Shown: piece after piece, positions 37,312 to 45,270 of the stretch
Numbering within the stretch: the stretch's first letter is position 1
Layout: the number at the start of each line of letters is the position of its first letter
Translations under genes and position numbers: made by a program
The notes under the pieces: model-generated
Told to the model about the DNA's origin: nothing
The model's database searches: none
The model's input: the letters and a program-made list of their open reading frames with translations, nothing else
Assembly (NCBI RefSeq): GCF_002201535.1
Contig: NZ_NIWW01000005.1
Span: forward strand, 1 to 64,000
DNA: 64,000 bases
Direction: 5' to 3'
Source: Lacimicrobium sp. SS2-24
Lineage (GTDB): Bacteria > Pseudomonadota > Gammaproteobacteria > Enterobacterales > Alteromonadaceae

Positions 37312-38037
37312 TTGTTACGAGGAAGAGAAATCAAAGAACGGCTGGGGGCCATGCGCTTTTATTTGCTGCTGGTGGCGCTTCTGGTACTGACCATGTATGC
37401 CGGTGTGCGCCTGGGTAACGTGCAATACAGCTATCAGAAGGAGAAGATAGCCGGGTTGGAGCAGACCATTGACGCGATAACCACAGAAAATCATCAGCTC
37501 ACGAAACAGATGAACATTGTGGGTGTCGAACTGGAAGTCGAGCGCCTGGCCAATCAGAAGTTACAAAGCAGTCTCAGGCAAGCGATGGAAGGAGAGACTG
37601 GCTTGCGTCAGGAGCTCGCCTTTTATAAAAAAATTATGGCACCAGAGCTAGAGGAACAAGGGGTCGTCATCGACTCTGTGGATATTGAGGCCAGCAACAG
37701 CGAAGGATACTACCGTTTTGCGCTGGTGCTGATGCAGAAAAATCAACACAAAGGTATGGTGCAGGGCAATGTCTCATTGCAACTGTCCGGCACGGTAAAT
37801 GGTGAGACCCGACAGTTGGATATCCGGACACTGATGGATGAGTCAGCACAGGAGTTGGACTTTAACTTTAAGTATTTTGAAGTACTGTCGGGCACATTCA
37901 GACTGCCCGAAGGCTTTGTGCCTCAGCGGCTTAACGTCGTATGTGATATGACCAAACCGAAACGGGGACAATTAGAACGAAGCTTTCGTTGGCAACTTAA
38001 TAATCCAGAGCCATCCGACACGCCAGTGAATAGTTGA
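37312..38037 (+). CDS. Membrane-anchored coiled-coil protein, function unknown
   Basis: A 241-residue protein. One membrane helix at about 15-32 (FYLLLVALLVLTMYAGVRL) is followed by a coiled coil at 38-107 (EKIAGLEQTIDAITTENHQLTKQ), then a beta-rich domain at 115-230 (VVIDSVDIEASNSEGYYRFALVLMQ, RLNVVCDMTKPKRGQ). The layout matches a conserved gammaproteobacterial family next to erpA, possibly DUF6776. The start is TTG 37312, with GGAG six bases ahead; the next ATG is 13 codons in. It precedes erpA by 69 bases on the same strand. Confidence 0.7.
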   Translation: MLRGREIKERLGAMRFYLLLVALLVLTMYAGVRLGNVQYSYQKEKIAGLEQTIDAITTENHQLTKQMNIVGVELEVERLANQKLQSSLRQAMEGETGLRQELAFYKKIMAPELEEQGVVIDSVDIEASNSEGYYRFALVLMQKNQHKGMVQGNVSLQLSGTVNGETRQLDIRTLMDESAQELDFNFKYFEVLSGTFRLPEGFVPQRLNVVCDMTKPKRGQLERSFRWQLNNPEPSDTPVNS

Positions 38038-38106
38038 TTGAATTAGTCAGGTATTAGATAATGGCGACCGTCGAATCTTGTCCATCCCCCATTGATTGAG
38101 GTAATC

Positions 38107-38451
38107 ATGTCCGTTCAAACAGCCTGCCCGATAGAATTTTCTGATGCCGCGGCCCGCAAGGTCAAAGAGCTGGTGGCGGAAGAAGAAAACCCGAACCTTA
38201 AACTCAGAGTATTTGTCACCGGTGGCGGGTGCTCGGGGTTTCAGTATGGTTTTACTTTTGATGAAAAGGTGAATGAGGGCGATACCACCATCGATAAAGA
38301 TGATGTCACTCTGGTGGTGGACCCCATGAGTCTGCAATATCTGGTCGGTGGTGTAGTCGATTATCAGGATGGATTGCAGGGCAGTCGTTTCCTGATTGAT
38401 AATCCTAATGCCACAACCACCTGTGGCTGTGGTGCAAGCTTCAGCGTGTAA
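38107..38451 (+). CDS. erpA: Iron-sulfur cluster insertion protein ErpA
   Basis: A 114-residue A-type Fe-S carrier, exactly the E. coli length. The three ligand cysteines are in [11 protein letters not shown] and [11 protein letters not shown]. It hands clusters to apo-proteins, including the IspG/IspH isoprenoid enzymes in E. coli. I start at ATG 38107, with GAGG ahead; five residues upstream have no match in the family. It is cotranscribed with the GST gene, 27 bases downstream. Confidence 0.96.
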   Translation: MSVQTACPIEFSDAAARKVKELVAEEENPNLKLRVFVTGGGCSGFQYGFTFDEKVNEGDTTIDKDDVTLVVDPMSLQYLVGGVVDYQDGLQGSRFLIDNPNATTTCGCGASFSV

Positions 38452-38478
38452 CAACCGGCGAATCAACGGAGAACGACA

Positions 38479-39060
38479 ATGTTAAAATTATACGGCTCTA
38501 CCACATCCCCTTTTGTCAGGCGTCTGCGGCTGTGGCTGGCGAATGTGGAGCATGAATTTATTAACATGCAGATTTTCTCCGGCTCGGATCGTGAACTGCT
38601 GGCGAGGATGAACCCGACGCTAAAGATCCCCATGATTGATGACGAGGGTAAGGTCATTTATGACTCCCGGGTGATCTTCCGTTATCTCAGTGATAAGTAC
38701 GCTGAGCGCCCGCTGAACTGGCAGCAAGAGAATCTGCTGACCCTGATTGATTCGGCTAATGATGCGCTGGTGCAATCGCTAATCCTCAAACGCTCCGAGA
38801 TTGAAGAGGACGACAGCAAGCTGATATTCAGGCTACAGAAAGAACGTATTCAGACCATCCTTGAACATCTTAACCGGCTGGTGGAAGAAGGCGAGTTCGG
38901 ACACTGGCAGTATCCGGAAATCTGTCTCTATTGTCTGGTGGACTGGATCGAGTTTCGCGAGTTGCATGACCTCTCCGCCATGCCAGCCTTACTTGAGTTT
39001 CAGGCCCGCCACAACGACCGTATTGAAGTCACCACCACGAATCCACGCAACCCTGACTGA
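38479..39060 (+). CDS. Glutathione S-transferase family protein
   Basis: A 193-residue protein. The N-terminal thioredoxin-like domain opens MLKLYGSTTSPFVRRLRLWL, with a Ser in place of the catalytic Cys or Tyr seen in some classes, and the cis-Pro motif TLKIPMI and DSRVIFRYLSDKY bind glutathione. The C-terminal half is helical and shorter than usual. Substrate unknown. It lies between erpA and the hydroxylase gene (12-base gap). Confidence 0.85.
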   Translation: MLKLYGSTTSPFVRRLRLWLANVEHEFINMQIFSGSDRELLARMNPTLKIPMIDDEGKVIYDSRVIFRYLSDKYAERPLNWQQENLLTLIDSANDALVQSLILKRSEIEEDDSKLIFRLQKERIQTILEHLNRLVEEGEFGHWQYPEICLYCLVDWIEFRELHDLSAMPALLEFQARHNDRIEVTTTNPRNPD

Positions 39061-39071
39061 CAGGAAGAATT

Positions 39072-40244
39072 ATGAATCAGGCGCAAGCATCACAACAATT
39101 ACAACAAGCTATTACCGCGCTACAACAGGGCCGCTCTCAGGAAGCTCGCTCTTTGTTCAACAGTGTCGTACAACAGGCTCCTCAGGCTGCGCAGGCCTGG
39201 TTAGGGCTGGCGTTCAGCTGCTCTAATCTGGGCGATAGTGAAGCGGCCATGGCCGCGATAGAGCGCTGTCTCAAGTTGGAACCCCGAAACATCAGGGCGC
39301 TGCTCTTTAAAGCTGAACAGCTGGAAAGCGCGGGTCAGAGTCGCAAGGCATTGCCGTTTTTCGAGGCTGCACTGAGTCTGGCTGCCAATATTCAGGAACC
39401 GCTACCCGGTGACATTCAAAAAGGGCTACAGCGTGCACAGCACCTGGCGGATAAATTCTCCGCAGAGTATGCCGACTTCCTCCTCGGTAAACTTAAAGAG
39501 AAAGGTTATCAGGCCGGTGACGCCAGTGACCGGTTTAATTTATCTTTGGACATTTGTCTGGGGCGCAAACAGATTTATCACCAGCAGCCCAATCGATTCT
39601 ACTTTCCTGGTCTGCCGCAGCGTCAGTTCTATGAGCGAGAGGAATTTGACTGGATTGAAGGCCTGGAAGCGCAGACAGACAGCATCAGAACAGAACTCAA
39701 GGGGTTATTGCAGTCACCCGAACGTTTTTCTCCCTATTTACAGTCTGATGCGGATATGCCGGAGATTAACGAATCCGGTAAGCACATCATTAACAACCCG
39801 GATTGGGGCGCTTTGTACCTATGGGAATACGGTCAGGTGGTTGAAGACAATGCCAGTGCCTGTCCATCCACCATGGCGGCAATGGAGCAAGTCCCTTTGC
39901 CGCACGTGAATAGTCAGACACCTATTGTGCTGTTCTCGCGGCTGGCGGCGAAGACTAGTATCCCGCCGCATCATGGTATGCTCAATACACGTCTCATCTG
40001 TCATTTGCCATTGATCGTGCCCAAAAACTGTGGCGCATTGCGCTGTGGTAGCGAGCAGCGAGAGTGGGTGGAAGGCCAGACCCTCATCTTTGATGACAGT
40101 ATCGAACATGAAGCCTGCAACAACAGTGACCAGGAGCGCATCGTGCTGTTATTTGATATCTGGCGGCCAGAGTTGAGTGAGGATGAAAGACGCCTCGTAA
40201 CCATGATGCTGGAGTCGGTAAAAGAATATCAAAGCGCGGAATAA
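39072..40244 (+). CDS. TPR plus aspartyl/asparaginyl beta-hydroxylase-like protein
   Basis: A 390-residue cytosolic protein. Residues 1-110 form TPR repeats (QAWLGLAFSCSNLGDSEAAMAAIERCLKLEP). The C-terminal half (about 170-375) matches the AspH dioxygenase fold, with the iron His in PPHHGMLNTRLICHLPL, the second His in DSIEHEACNNSDQERIVL and the nearby Arg for 2-oxoglutarate. These enzymes hydroxylate Asp or Asn in proteins or lipid headgroups. A TPR front suggests a protein substrate. It is the last gene of the row erpA-GST-hydroxylase. A hairpin follows. Confidence 0.87.
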   Translation: MNQAQASQQLQQAITALQQGRSQEARSLFNSVVQQAPQAAQAWLGLAFSCSNLGDSEAAMAAIERCLKLEPRNIRALLFKAEQLESAGQSRKALPFFEAALSLAANIQEPLPGDIQKGLQRAQHLADKFSAEYADFLLGKLKEKGYQAGDASDRFNLSLDICLGRKQIYHQQPNRFYFPGLPQRQFYEREEFDWIEGLEAQTDSIRTELKGLLQSPERFSPYLQSDADMPEINESGKHIINNPDWGALYLWEYGQVVEDNASACPSTMAAMEQVPLPHVNSQTPIVLFSRLAAKTSIPPHHGMLNTRLICHLPLIVPKNCGALRCGSEQREWVEGQTLIFDDSIEHEACNNSDQERIVLLFDIWRPELSEDERRLVTMMLESVKEYQSAE

Positions 40245-40255
40245 GTAAATTTTTC

Positions 40256-40275
40256 AGCGCCTTATCAAAGGCGCT
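40256..40275. other. Hairpin after the hydroxylase gene
   Basis: Perfect 8-base arms AGCGCCTT and AAGGCGCT with loop ATCA, 12 bases after the stop. No T run follows on the plus strand, so it may protect or slow rather than terminate. Confidence 0.35.
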
Positions 40276-40343
40276 GCTGCCCCCAATGCCATTGGTCTTT
40301 GCCCTCATTCATCCCCCGATGTTTCGTTTTTCTCGCCTCAAAC

Positions 40344-40503
40344 TATCGCAAAAAGCGATTGAAATACATTTTGTTACATTTAGATTGGCCGACGCTTGAT
40401 CGCATTTTAACCGTTTCAAGTGGTCATTTTCAGAATAAAAAACATTAATAAGTGATATTTCTGAAGTTAATTCATTTTGTAATGAGATGTTGAAGGTAAA
40501 AAA
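40344..40503 (+). repeat. Upstream block duplicated ahead of both S8 protease genes (copy 1)
   Basis: About 160 bases that align with 43021-43181. Shared stretches include GCGATTGAAA, TGTTACATTTAGATTGG, TTCAGAAT and TGTTGAAGGTA before the GTG start. The block probably carries the promoter of each gene, but no clear -35/-10 pair stands out. Confidence 0.75.
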
Positions 40504-42741
40504 GTGAAAGTAAAAACATTAAACCCCGTCGTGGCTGCGACGCTACTGGCACTGGGTGCCACCGCGGCACAGGCGGCCAACGATCGCTATATCATTCACA
40601 TAGACAATAACGGTAAAGGGATCGTCAAAGCCCTGAGTAAACAGCTCGGTGGTAACATCGAAGTGGACTCTGATGGCTTTATTGCCGTGACCTTTGCCGG
40701 TAAAAGTCTGGATGAGGTCAAAGGGGTACTCAATAACCCTCACGTGAAATTAATTGAAGAGGATCAGATCCGCAAGCCCATGGCGCTGTATAATGATGAT
40801 CCGGGCAACCCGGAAATGGAGCAGCTGACCCCTTATGCGGTGTATCAGTCGCAGGCAAACCAGGTGGCGCTGCAAATGAGCAATGCCAAAAAGGTTTGTG
40901 TTATCGACTCGGGTATTGCCCGTGAGACCGGTGAAACCGGTGGCTATAATCCTGACTTTGACTGGAGCAGCATCACTGGTGATAGTGACTCGGGCACCGG
41001 CGACTGGTTCCGCGACGGTGGCCCTCATGGTACTCACGTTGCCGGTACGATTGCCGCTGCCGATAACTCCTACGGTGTGATTGGGATGGCACCGGGTAAC
41101 CCACTGCACATCATTAAGGTGTTTAACGATGCGGGCTGGGGATACTCCTCAGATCTGGCCCATGCGGCGAATAAGTGTAGCCAGGCGGGTGCTGAGATTA
41201 TCAGCATGAGCCTGGGTGGTGGTGCTGCCAACAGCACAGAAGAAAATGCGTTCCAGGCTTTTACTGACGCCGGTGGTCTGGTGGTTGCTGCAGCCGGTAA
41301 CGACGGTAACAGTGTGCGCTCCTATCCTGCCGGGTATTCTTCGGTGATGATGGTTGGCGCGAATGACGGCGATAACAATATTGCTGACTTTTCCCAATAT
41401 CCCAGCTGTGCATCAGGTGATGAGACAACCTGTGTGGAAGTGACGGCAGGAGGGGTCAATACCCTGTCCACCTATCCCTCAGGCGGCACATCCATTGCCA
41501 CCCTCAGTGCACAAGGCACCTCTTACCCAACCTCGGCGATGGAAAACTCCGGATTTGCCTCTGGTGAAACTTATTTTATGGGCACCGCAGAATCGATTGA
41601 CGCCGCAGCTAACGGTAAAATTTGTATGATCGATCGCGGCAATATCAGCTTCTATGACAAAGTGTCCAATTGTGAAAACTCTGGCGGGATTGGCGCGGTA
41701 ATTATTAATAACGAGGCCGGCGTGCTGCAAGGAACGTTAGGCACAGCCAATGACACCAGTATCCCGGCAGTGGGTGCGGCGCAGGAAGATCGTTCTGCCT
41801 TGCTGGCTGCCAGCAACGCCGAGATCAATCTTTCAGTCAGTGATTATGGTTATATGAGCGGTACCTCTATGGCCACACCGGCCGTGTCAGGTATGGCTGC
41901 ATTGGTATGGTCTAACCACCCTCAGTGCAGTGGCACCGAGATTCGTGAGGCCTTAAAAGCCACCGCCATGGATGCCGGCACGGAGGGTAAAGATCAGTAT
42001 TTCGGCTACGGTATTGTCAATGCACTGGATGCCGATAATTATCTGACTGCTAACGGGTGTGCGGGTTCCGGCGACGACGGCGGTAATACCGGCTCCGGCG
42101 GGCTTAACAACGGTGAAACGGTCAGTGATCTTTCCGCTGCGACCGGCTCCGAGACATTCTTTACCATCGAGGTGCCTGAAGGGGCAACGGATCTGGGCTT
42201 TGTCATGAACGGTGGAAGCGGTGATGCGGATCTTTATGTGAAATTCGGCTCCGCGCCCACCACTTCCAGCTATGATTGTCGCCCCTATCAGTCCGGTAAC
42301 AGTGAACGCTGTGATTTCAGTAGCCCTCAGGCCGGCACATACCACGTGATGATCCAGGCTTACAGTAGTTATAGCGGTGTAAGTCTGACGGCGAGCTACA
42401 GCGAAGGCAGTACCGGGGGTGGCAGCGGAGATGGATTGGCTAACGGTGAAACCGTCGGCGATCTCTCAGGCGCCAGACGTTCTGAGACCATACTGGAAAT
42501 GAATGTGCCGGCAGGAGCATCTAATCTGAGCTTTGTTATGAGTGGCGGCTCAGGCGATGCCGATCTGTACGTCAGGTTTGGTGCTGAGCCCACGACATCT
42601 AATTATGATTGTCGTCCGTATGAGTCGGGTAATAATGAACGTTGCGACTTCAGTAACCCTCAACAAGGTACCTACTACCTGATGATCCGCGGCTATCGGG
42701 CGTTTTCCGGCGTCAGTCTGACCGCAAGCTTTGATGAGTGA
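40504..42741 (+). CDS. Secreted S8 serine protease with two PPC domains
   Basis: A 745-residue subtilase. Signal peptide 1-25 (cut after AQA), inhibitor I9 propeptide 28-90, and catalytic Asp135 (VCVIDSG), His175 (HGTHVAGT) and Ser455 (GTSMATPAVSGM), with oxyanion Asn266. A PA-type insert occupies about 350-440. Two bacterial pre-peptidase C-terminal domains follow at 540-632 and 648-742, each with GGSGDADLYV and DCRPYxSGN. These are typically removed or bind surfaces after export through the type II system. It starts at GTG 40504, with AAGG ahead, the same arrangement as its neighbour paralogue. A terminator follows. Confidence 0.94.
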   Translation: MKVKTLNPVVAATLLALGATAAQAANDRYIIHIDNNGKGIVKALSKQLGGNIEVDSDGFIAVTFAGKSLDEVKGVLNNPHVKLIEEDQIRKPMALYNDDPGNPEMEQLTPYAVYQSQANQVALQMSNAKKVCVIDSGIARETGETGGYNPDFDWSSITGDSDSGTGDWFRDGGPHGTHVAGTIAAADNSYGVIGMAPGNPLHIIKVFNDAGWGYSSDLAHAANKCSQAGAEIISMSLGGGAANSTEENAFQAFTDAGGLVVAAAGNDGNSVRSYPAGYSSVMMVGANDGDNNIADFSQYPSCASGDETTCVEVTAGGVNTLSTYPSGGTSIATLSAQGTSYPTSAMENSGFASGETYFMGTAESIDAAANGKICMIDRGNISFYDKVSNCENSGGIGAVIINNEAGVLQGTLGTANDTSIPAVGAAQEDRSALLAASNAEINLSVSDYGYMSGTSMATPAVSGMAALVWSNHPQCSGTEIREALKATAMDAGTEGKDQYFGYGIVNALDADNYLTANGCAGSGDDGGNTGSGGLNNGETVSDLSAATGSETFFTIEVPEGATDLGFVMNGGSGDADLYVKFGSAPTTSSYDCRPYQSGNSERCDFSSPQAGTYHVMIQAYSSYSGVSLTASYSEGSTGGGSGDGLANGETVGDLSGARRSETILEMNVPAGASNLSFVMSGGSGDADLYVRFGAEPTTSNYDCRPYESGNNERCDFSNPQQGTYYLMIRGYRAFSGVSLTASFDE

Positions 42742-42807
42742 TATCACAGGCATAGTGTCAAAGTAACCGGGTAGGAATCAGTTAGAACCTTCCCTACCAG
42801 GTGACAG

Positions 42808-42832
42808 AAAAGCGGGCTTCGGCCCGCTTTAT
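42808..42832 (+). terminator. Terminator of the first S8 protease
   Basis: AAAGCGGGC / GCCCGCTTT around a TTCG loop (42811-42828), ending in a short T stretch. The second protease gene has a closely similar one. Confidence 0.85.
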
Positions 42833-43020
42833 ATGTTGTGGATGAGAAAACAAAAGACCCGCTACCTGCAATTCTTCATGTTCTGTAGAGACACAGAACA
42901 ACACGATTTTTTGAGTTGTGCAGATAAATTTTACTGACTCTTGCAGATGGCCACAGCCCACAGCGCAGCTGCATTTCACCGCAATAAAAGGTCATTTCAC
43001 CGCCACTCGAACAGAAAAAA
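42833..43020. other. Gap between the proteases, before the duplicated block
   Basis: 188 bases with no gene or clear repeat. The duplicated upstream block of the second protease begins at about 43021. Confidence 0.5.
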
Positions 43021-43181
43021 TATCGTCAAAGGCGATTGAAATTACATCCTGTTACATTTAGATTGGTTTGTACTTGGTCGATTTATAGTCGGCTTAAAGG
43101 TCTTATTCAGAATTAAATACAATAAAAATAAAATATTCTGAACTAAGTGCATTCCTATAATAAATGTTGAAGGTAGTAGAA
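43021..43181 (+). repeat. Upstream block duplicated ahead of both S8 protease genes (copy 2)
   Basis: Counterpart of 40344-40503 with substitutions and small indels. Shared words include GCGATTGAAA and TGTTACATTTAGATTGG. The offset between the copies is about 2.68 kb, equal to the distance between the two start codons. Confidence 0.75.
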
Positions 43182-45053
43182 GTGAAAACAAGAATTTTAA
43201 AACCCGTCGTCGCCGCCACCCTGATGGCACTGGGCAGTGCCTCCGCGCAGGCAGCCAATGATCGCTATATTATTCAGGTAGATAATAACGGTAAAGGCAT
43301 CGTCAAGGCCCTGAGTAAGCAGCTCGGTGGTAACATCGAAGTGGACTCCGATGGCTTTATTGCCGTGACCTTTGCCGGTAAAAGTCTGGATGAGGTCAAA
43401 GGGGTACTCAATAACCCTCACGTGAAATTAATTGAAGAGGATCAGCTGCGCAAACCCATGGCGCTGTACAATGATGATCCGGGCAACCCGGAAATGGAGC
43501 AGCTGACTCCTTATGCGGTGTATCAGTCGCAGGCAAACCAGGTGGCGCTGCAAATGAGCAATGCCAAAAAGGTTTGTGTTATCGACTCGGGTATTGCCCG
43601 TGAGACCGGTGAAACCGGTGGTTATAATCCTGACTTTGACTGGAACAGCATCACCGGTGACAGTGACTCGGGCACCGGCGACTGGTTCCGTGACGGTGGC
43701 CCTCATGGTACTCACGTTGCCGGTACGATTGCCGCTGCCGATAATTCCTATGGTGTGATTGGGATGGCACCGGGTAACCCGCTGCACATCATTAAGGTGT
43801 TTAACGATGCGGGCTGGGGATACTCCTCAGATCTGGCCCATGCCGCGAATAAGTGTAGCCAGGCGGGCGCTGAGATTATCAGCATGAGCCTCGGTGGTGG
43901 TGGTGCCAACAGCACCGAAGAGAATGCGTTCCAGGCATTTACTGACGCCGGTGGTCTGGTGGTCGCGGCTGCCGGTAACGACGGTAACAGTGTGCGCTCC
44001 TATCCTGCCGGGTATTCTTCGGTGATGATGATCGGCGCTAACGATGCTGACAACAATATTGCCGATTTTTCACAATATCCCAGCTGCAGTAGCGGCAGAG
44101 GAAAGCGCGCTACCACCGATGAAACGATCTGTGTGGAAGTCACCGCAGGGGGAGTGAACACCCTTTCTACGTATCCATCAGGAGGCGCGTCCATTGCCAG
44201 CATGAGTGCCGATGGTCTCGCGTATGCGACTTCTGCAATGGAGAACAATGGTTACGCTAATGCCCCTAACTATTTTATGGGTACGGCTGAAGCCATCGAT
44301 ACAGGTGCCAGTGGTAAGGTTTGTATGATTGACCGCGGCGCAATCAGCTTCTATGACAAAGTTGCAAACTGTGAAAACTCTGGCGGTGTCGGTGCCATTA
44401 TTATCAACAATGAGCCCGGAATGTTGTATGGAACACTCGGTGATACCAATGACACCAGTATTCCGGCGGTGGGCGCAGCTCAGGAAGATCGCTCGGCGTT
44501 ACTGGCAGCCTCAACGGCTGAGATCACGATTTCAGTCAGTGATTATGGTTATATGAGCGGTACCTCTATGGCCACACCGGCCGTGTCAGGTATGGCAGCG
44601 TTGGTATGGTCTAACCATCCTCAGTGCAGTGGCACCGAGATTCGTGAAGCCTTAAAAGCCACCGCCATGGATGCCGGAGCAGCTGGCAAAGATGATTTCT
44701 TTGGTTACGGTATCGTTAACGCCCTGGATGCGCACAACTACCTGACCACCAATGGTTGCGCTGGTGGCGATGGTGGCGACGGCGGTGATGGTGGCGACGG
44801 CGGCGACACTGGCAGTTTCGAATTAACGGCCAATGGTTATAAAGTCAAAGGCAGCCACATTGTCGACCTGAGCTGGTCCGGAGCCAGCAGCAGCAATGTG
44901 GATATCTTCCGCAATGGTGCGTTGGTAGCAACGACGACCAATAGTGGCAGTTACACTGACGCAACCGGCAATAAAGGCGGTGGTGTATATGACTATCAGG
45001 TCTGCGAATCAGGTACTGCAACCTGCTCTGTGACTATCAGTGTGGTCTTCTAA
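43182..45053 (+). CDS. Secreted S8 serine protease, paralogue with a different C-terminus
   Basis: A 623-residue subtilase and tandem paralogue of the preceding gene. Signal peptide, I9 propeptide and catalytic domain (VCVIDSG, HGTHVAGT, GTSMATPAVSGM) are nearly identical to its neighbour, often to the third codon position. The PA insert differs and carries an extra GRGKRATT segment near residue 310. In place of PPC domains there is a Gly-Gly-Asp linker and a 75-residue Ig/fibronectin-like domain (VDLSWSGASSSNVDIFRNG, YDYQVCESGTATCSVTI). I start at GTG 43182 by comparison with the paralogue; an ATG six codons upstream overlaps the ribosome site. Confidence 0.93.
   Translation: MKTRILKPVVAATLMALGSASAQAANDRYIIQVDNNGKGIVKALSKQLGGNIEVDSDGFIAVTFAGKSLDEVKGVLNNPHVKLIEEDQLRKPMALYNDDPGNPEMEQLTPYAVYQSQANQVALQMSNAKKVCVIDSGIARETGETGGYNPDFDWNSITGDSDSGTGDWFRDGGPHGTHVAGTIAAADNSYGVIGMAPGNPLHIIKVFNDAGWGYSSDLAHAANKCSQAGAEIISMSLGGGGANSTEENAFQAFTDAGGLVVAAAGNDGNSVRSYPAGYSSVMMIGANDADNNIADFSQYPSCSSGRGKRATTDETICVEVTAGGVNTLSTYPSGGASIASMSADGLAYATSAMENNGYANAPNYFMGTAEAIDTGASGKVCMIDRGAISFYDKVANCENSGGVGAIIINNEPGMLYGTLGDTNDTSIPAVGAAQEDRSALLAASTAEITISVSDYGYMSGTSMATPAVSGMAALVWSNHPQCSGTEIREALKATAMDAGAAGKDDFFGYGIVNALDAHNYLTTNGCAGGDGGDGGDGGDGGDTGSFELTANGYKVKGSHIVDLSWSGASSSNVDIFRNGALVATTTNSGSYTDATGNKGGGVYDYQVCESGTATCSVTISVVF
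44763..44807 (+). repeat. Five Gly-Gly-Asp codon repeats in the protease linker
   Basis: 45 bases made of five 9-base units, each encoding GGD with synonymous changes (GGTGGCGAT, GGTGGCGAC, GGCGGTGAT and so on). They form the flexible linker between the protease and its C-terminal domain. Confidence 0.95.
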
Positions 45054-45072
45054 CTCCCTGTGACGACCCTGG

Positions 45073-45096
45073 AGCGGGCCTCGGCCCGCTTTTTTT
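45073..45096 (+). terminator. Terminator of the second S8 protease
   Basis: AGCGGGC (45073-45079) / GCCCGCT (45084-45090) with loop CTCG, followed by a run of T. It resembles the terminator of the first protease. Confidence 0.9.
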
Positions 45097-45270
45097 ATGT
45101 CTGCAGTTTGGCATTTGCCGGGCTGCGCGCGGTGACCATCGCAGCAATGGTATCCCAACTAAGTAAAGAAAAGTTTGCTGTGATGTTAATTAAAATCGAA
45201 AGTTAACTCTTAAATAGGAATTATATTCGGTATAGCATGTCGGATAACTTTAAATGTGCGGAAAACAGCT

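Noticed and set aside
40245-40503. tRNA or small RNA in the gap before the first protease.
   Set aside because: No cloverleaf or strong terminator-bounded structure is present. The conserved part is explained by the duplication shared with the second protease.
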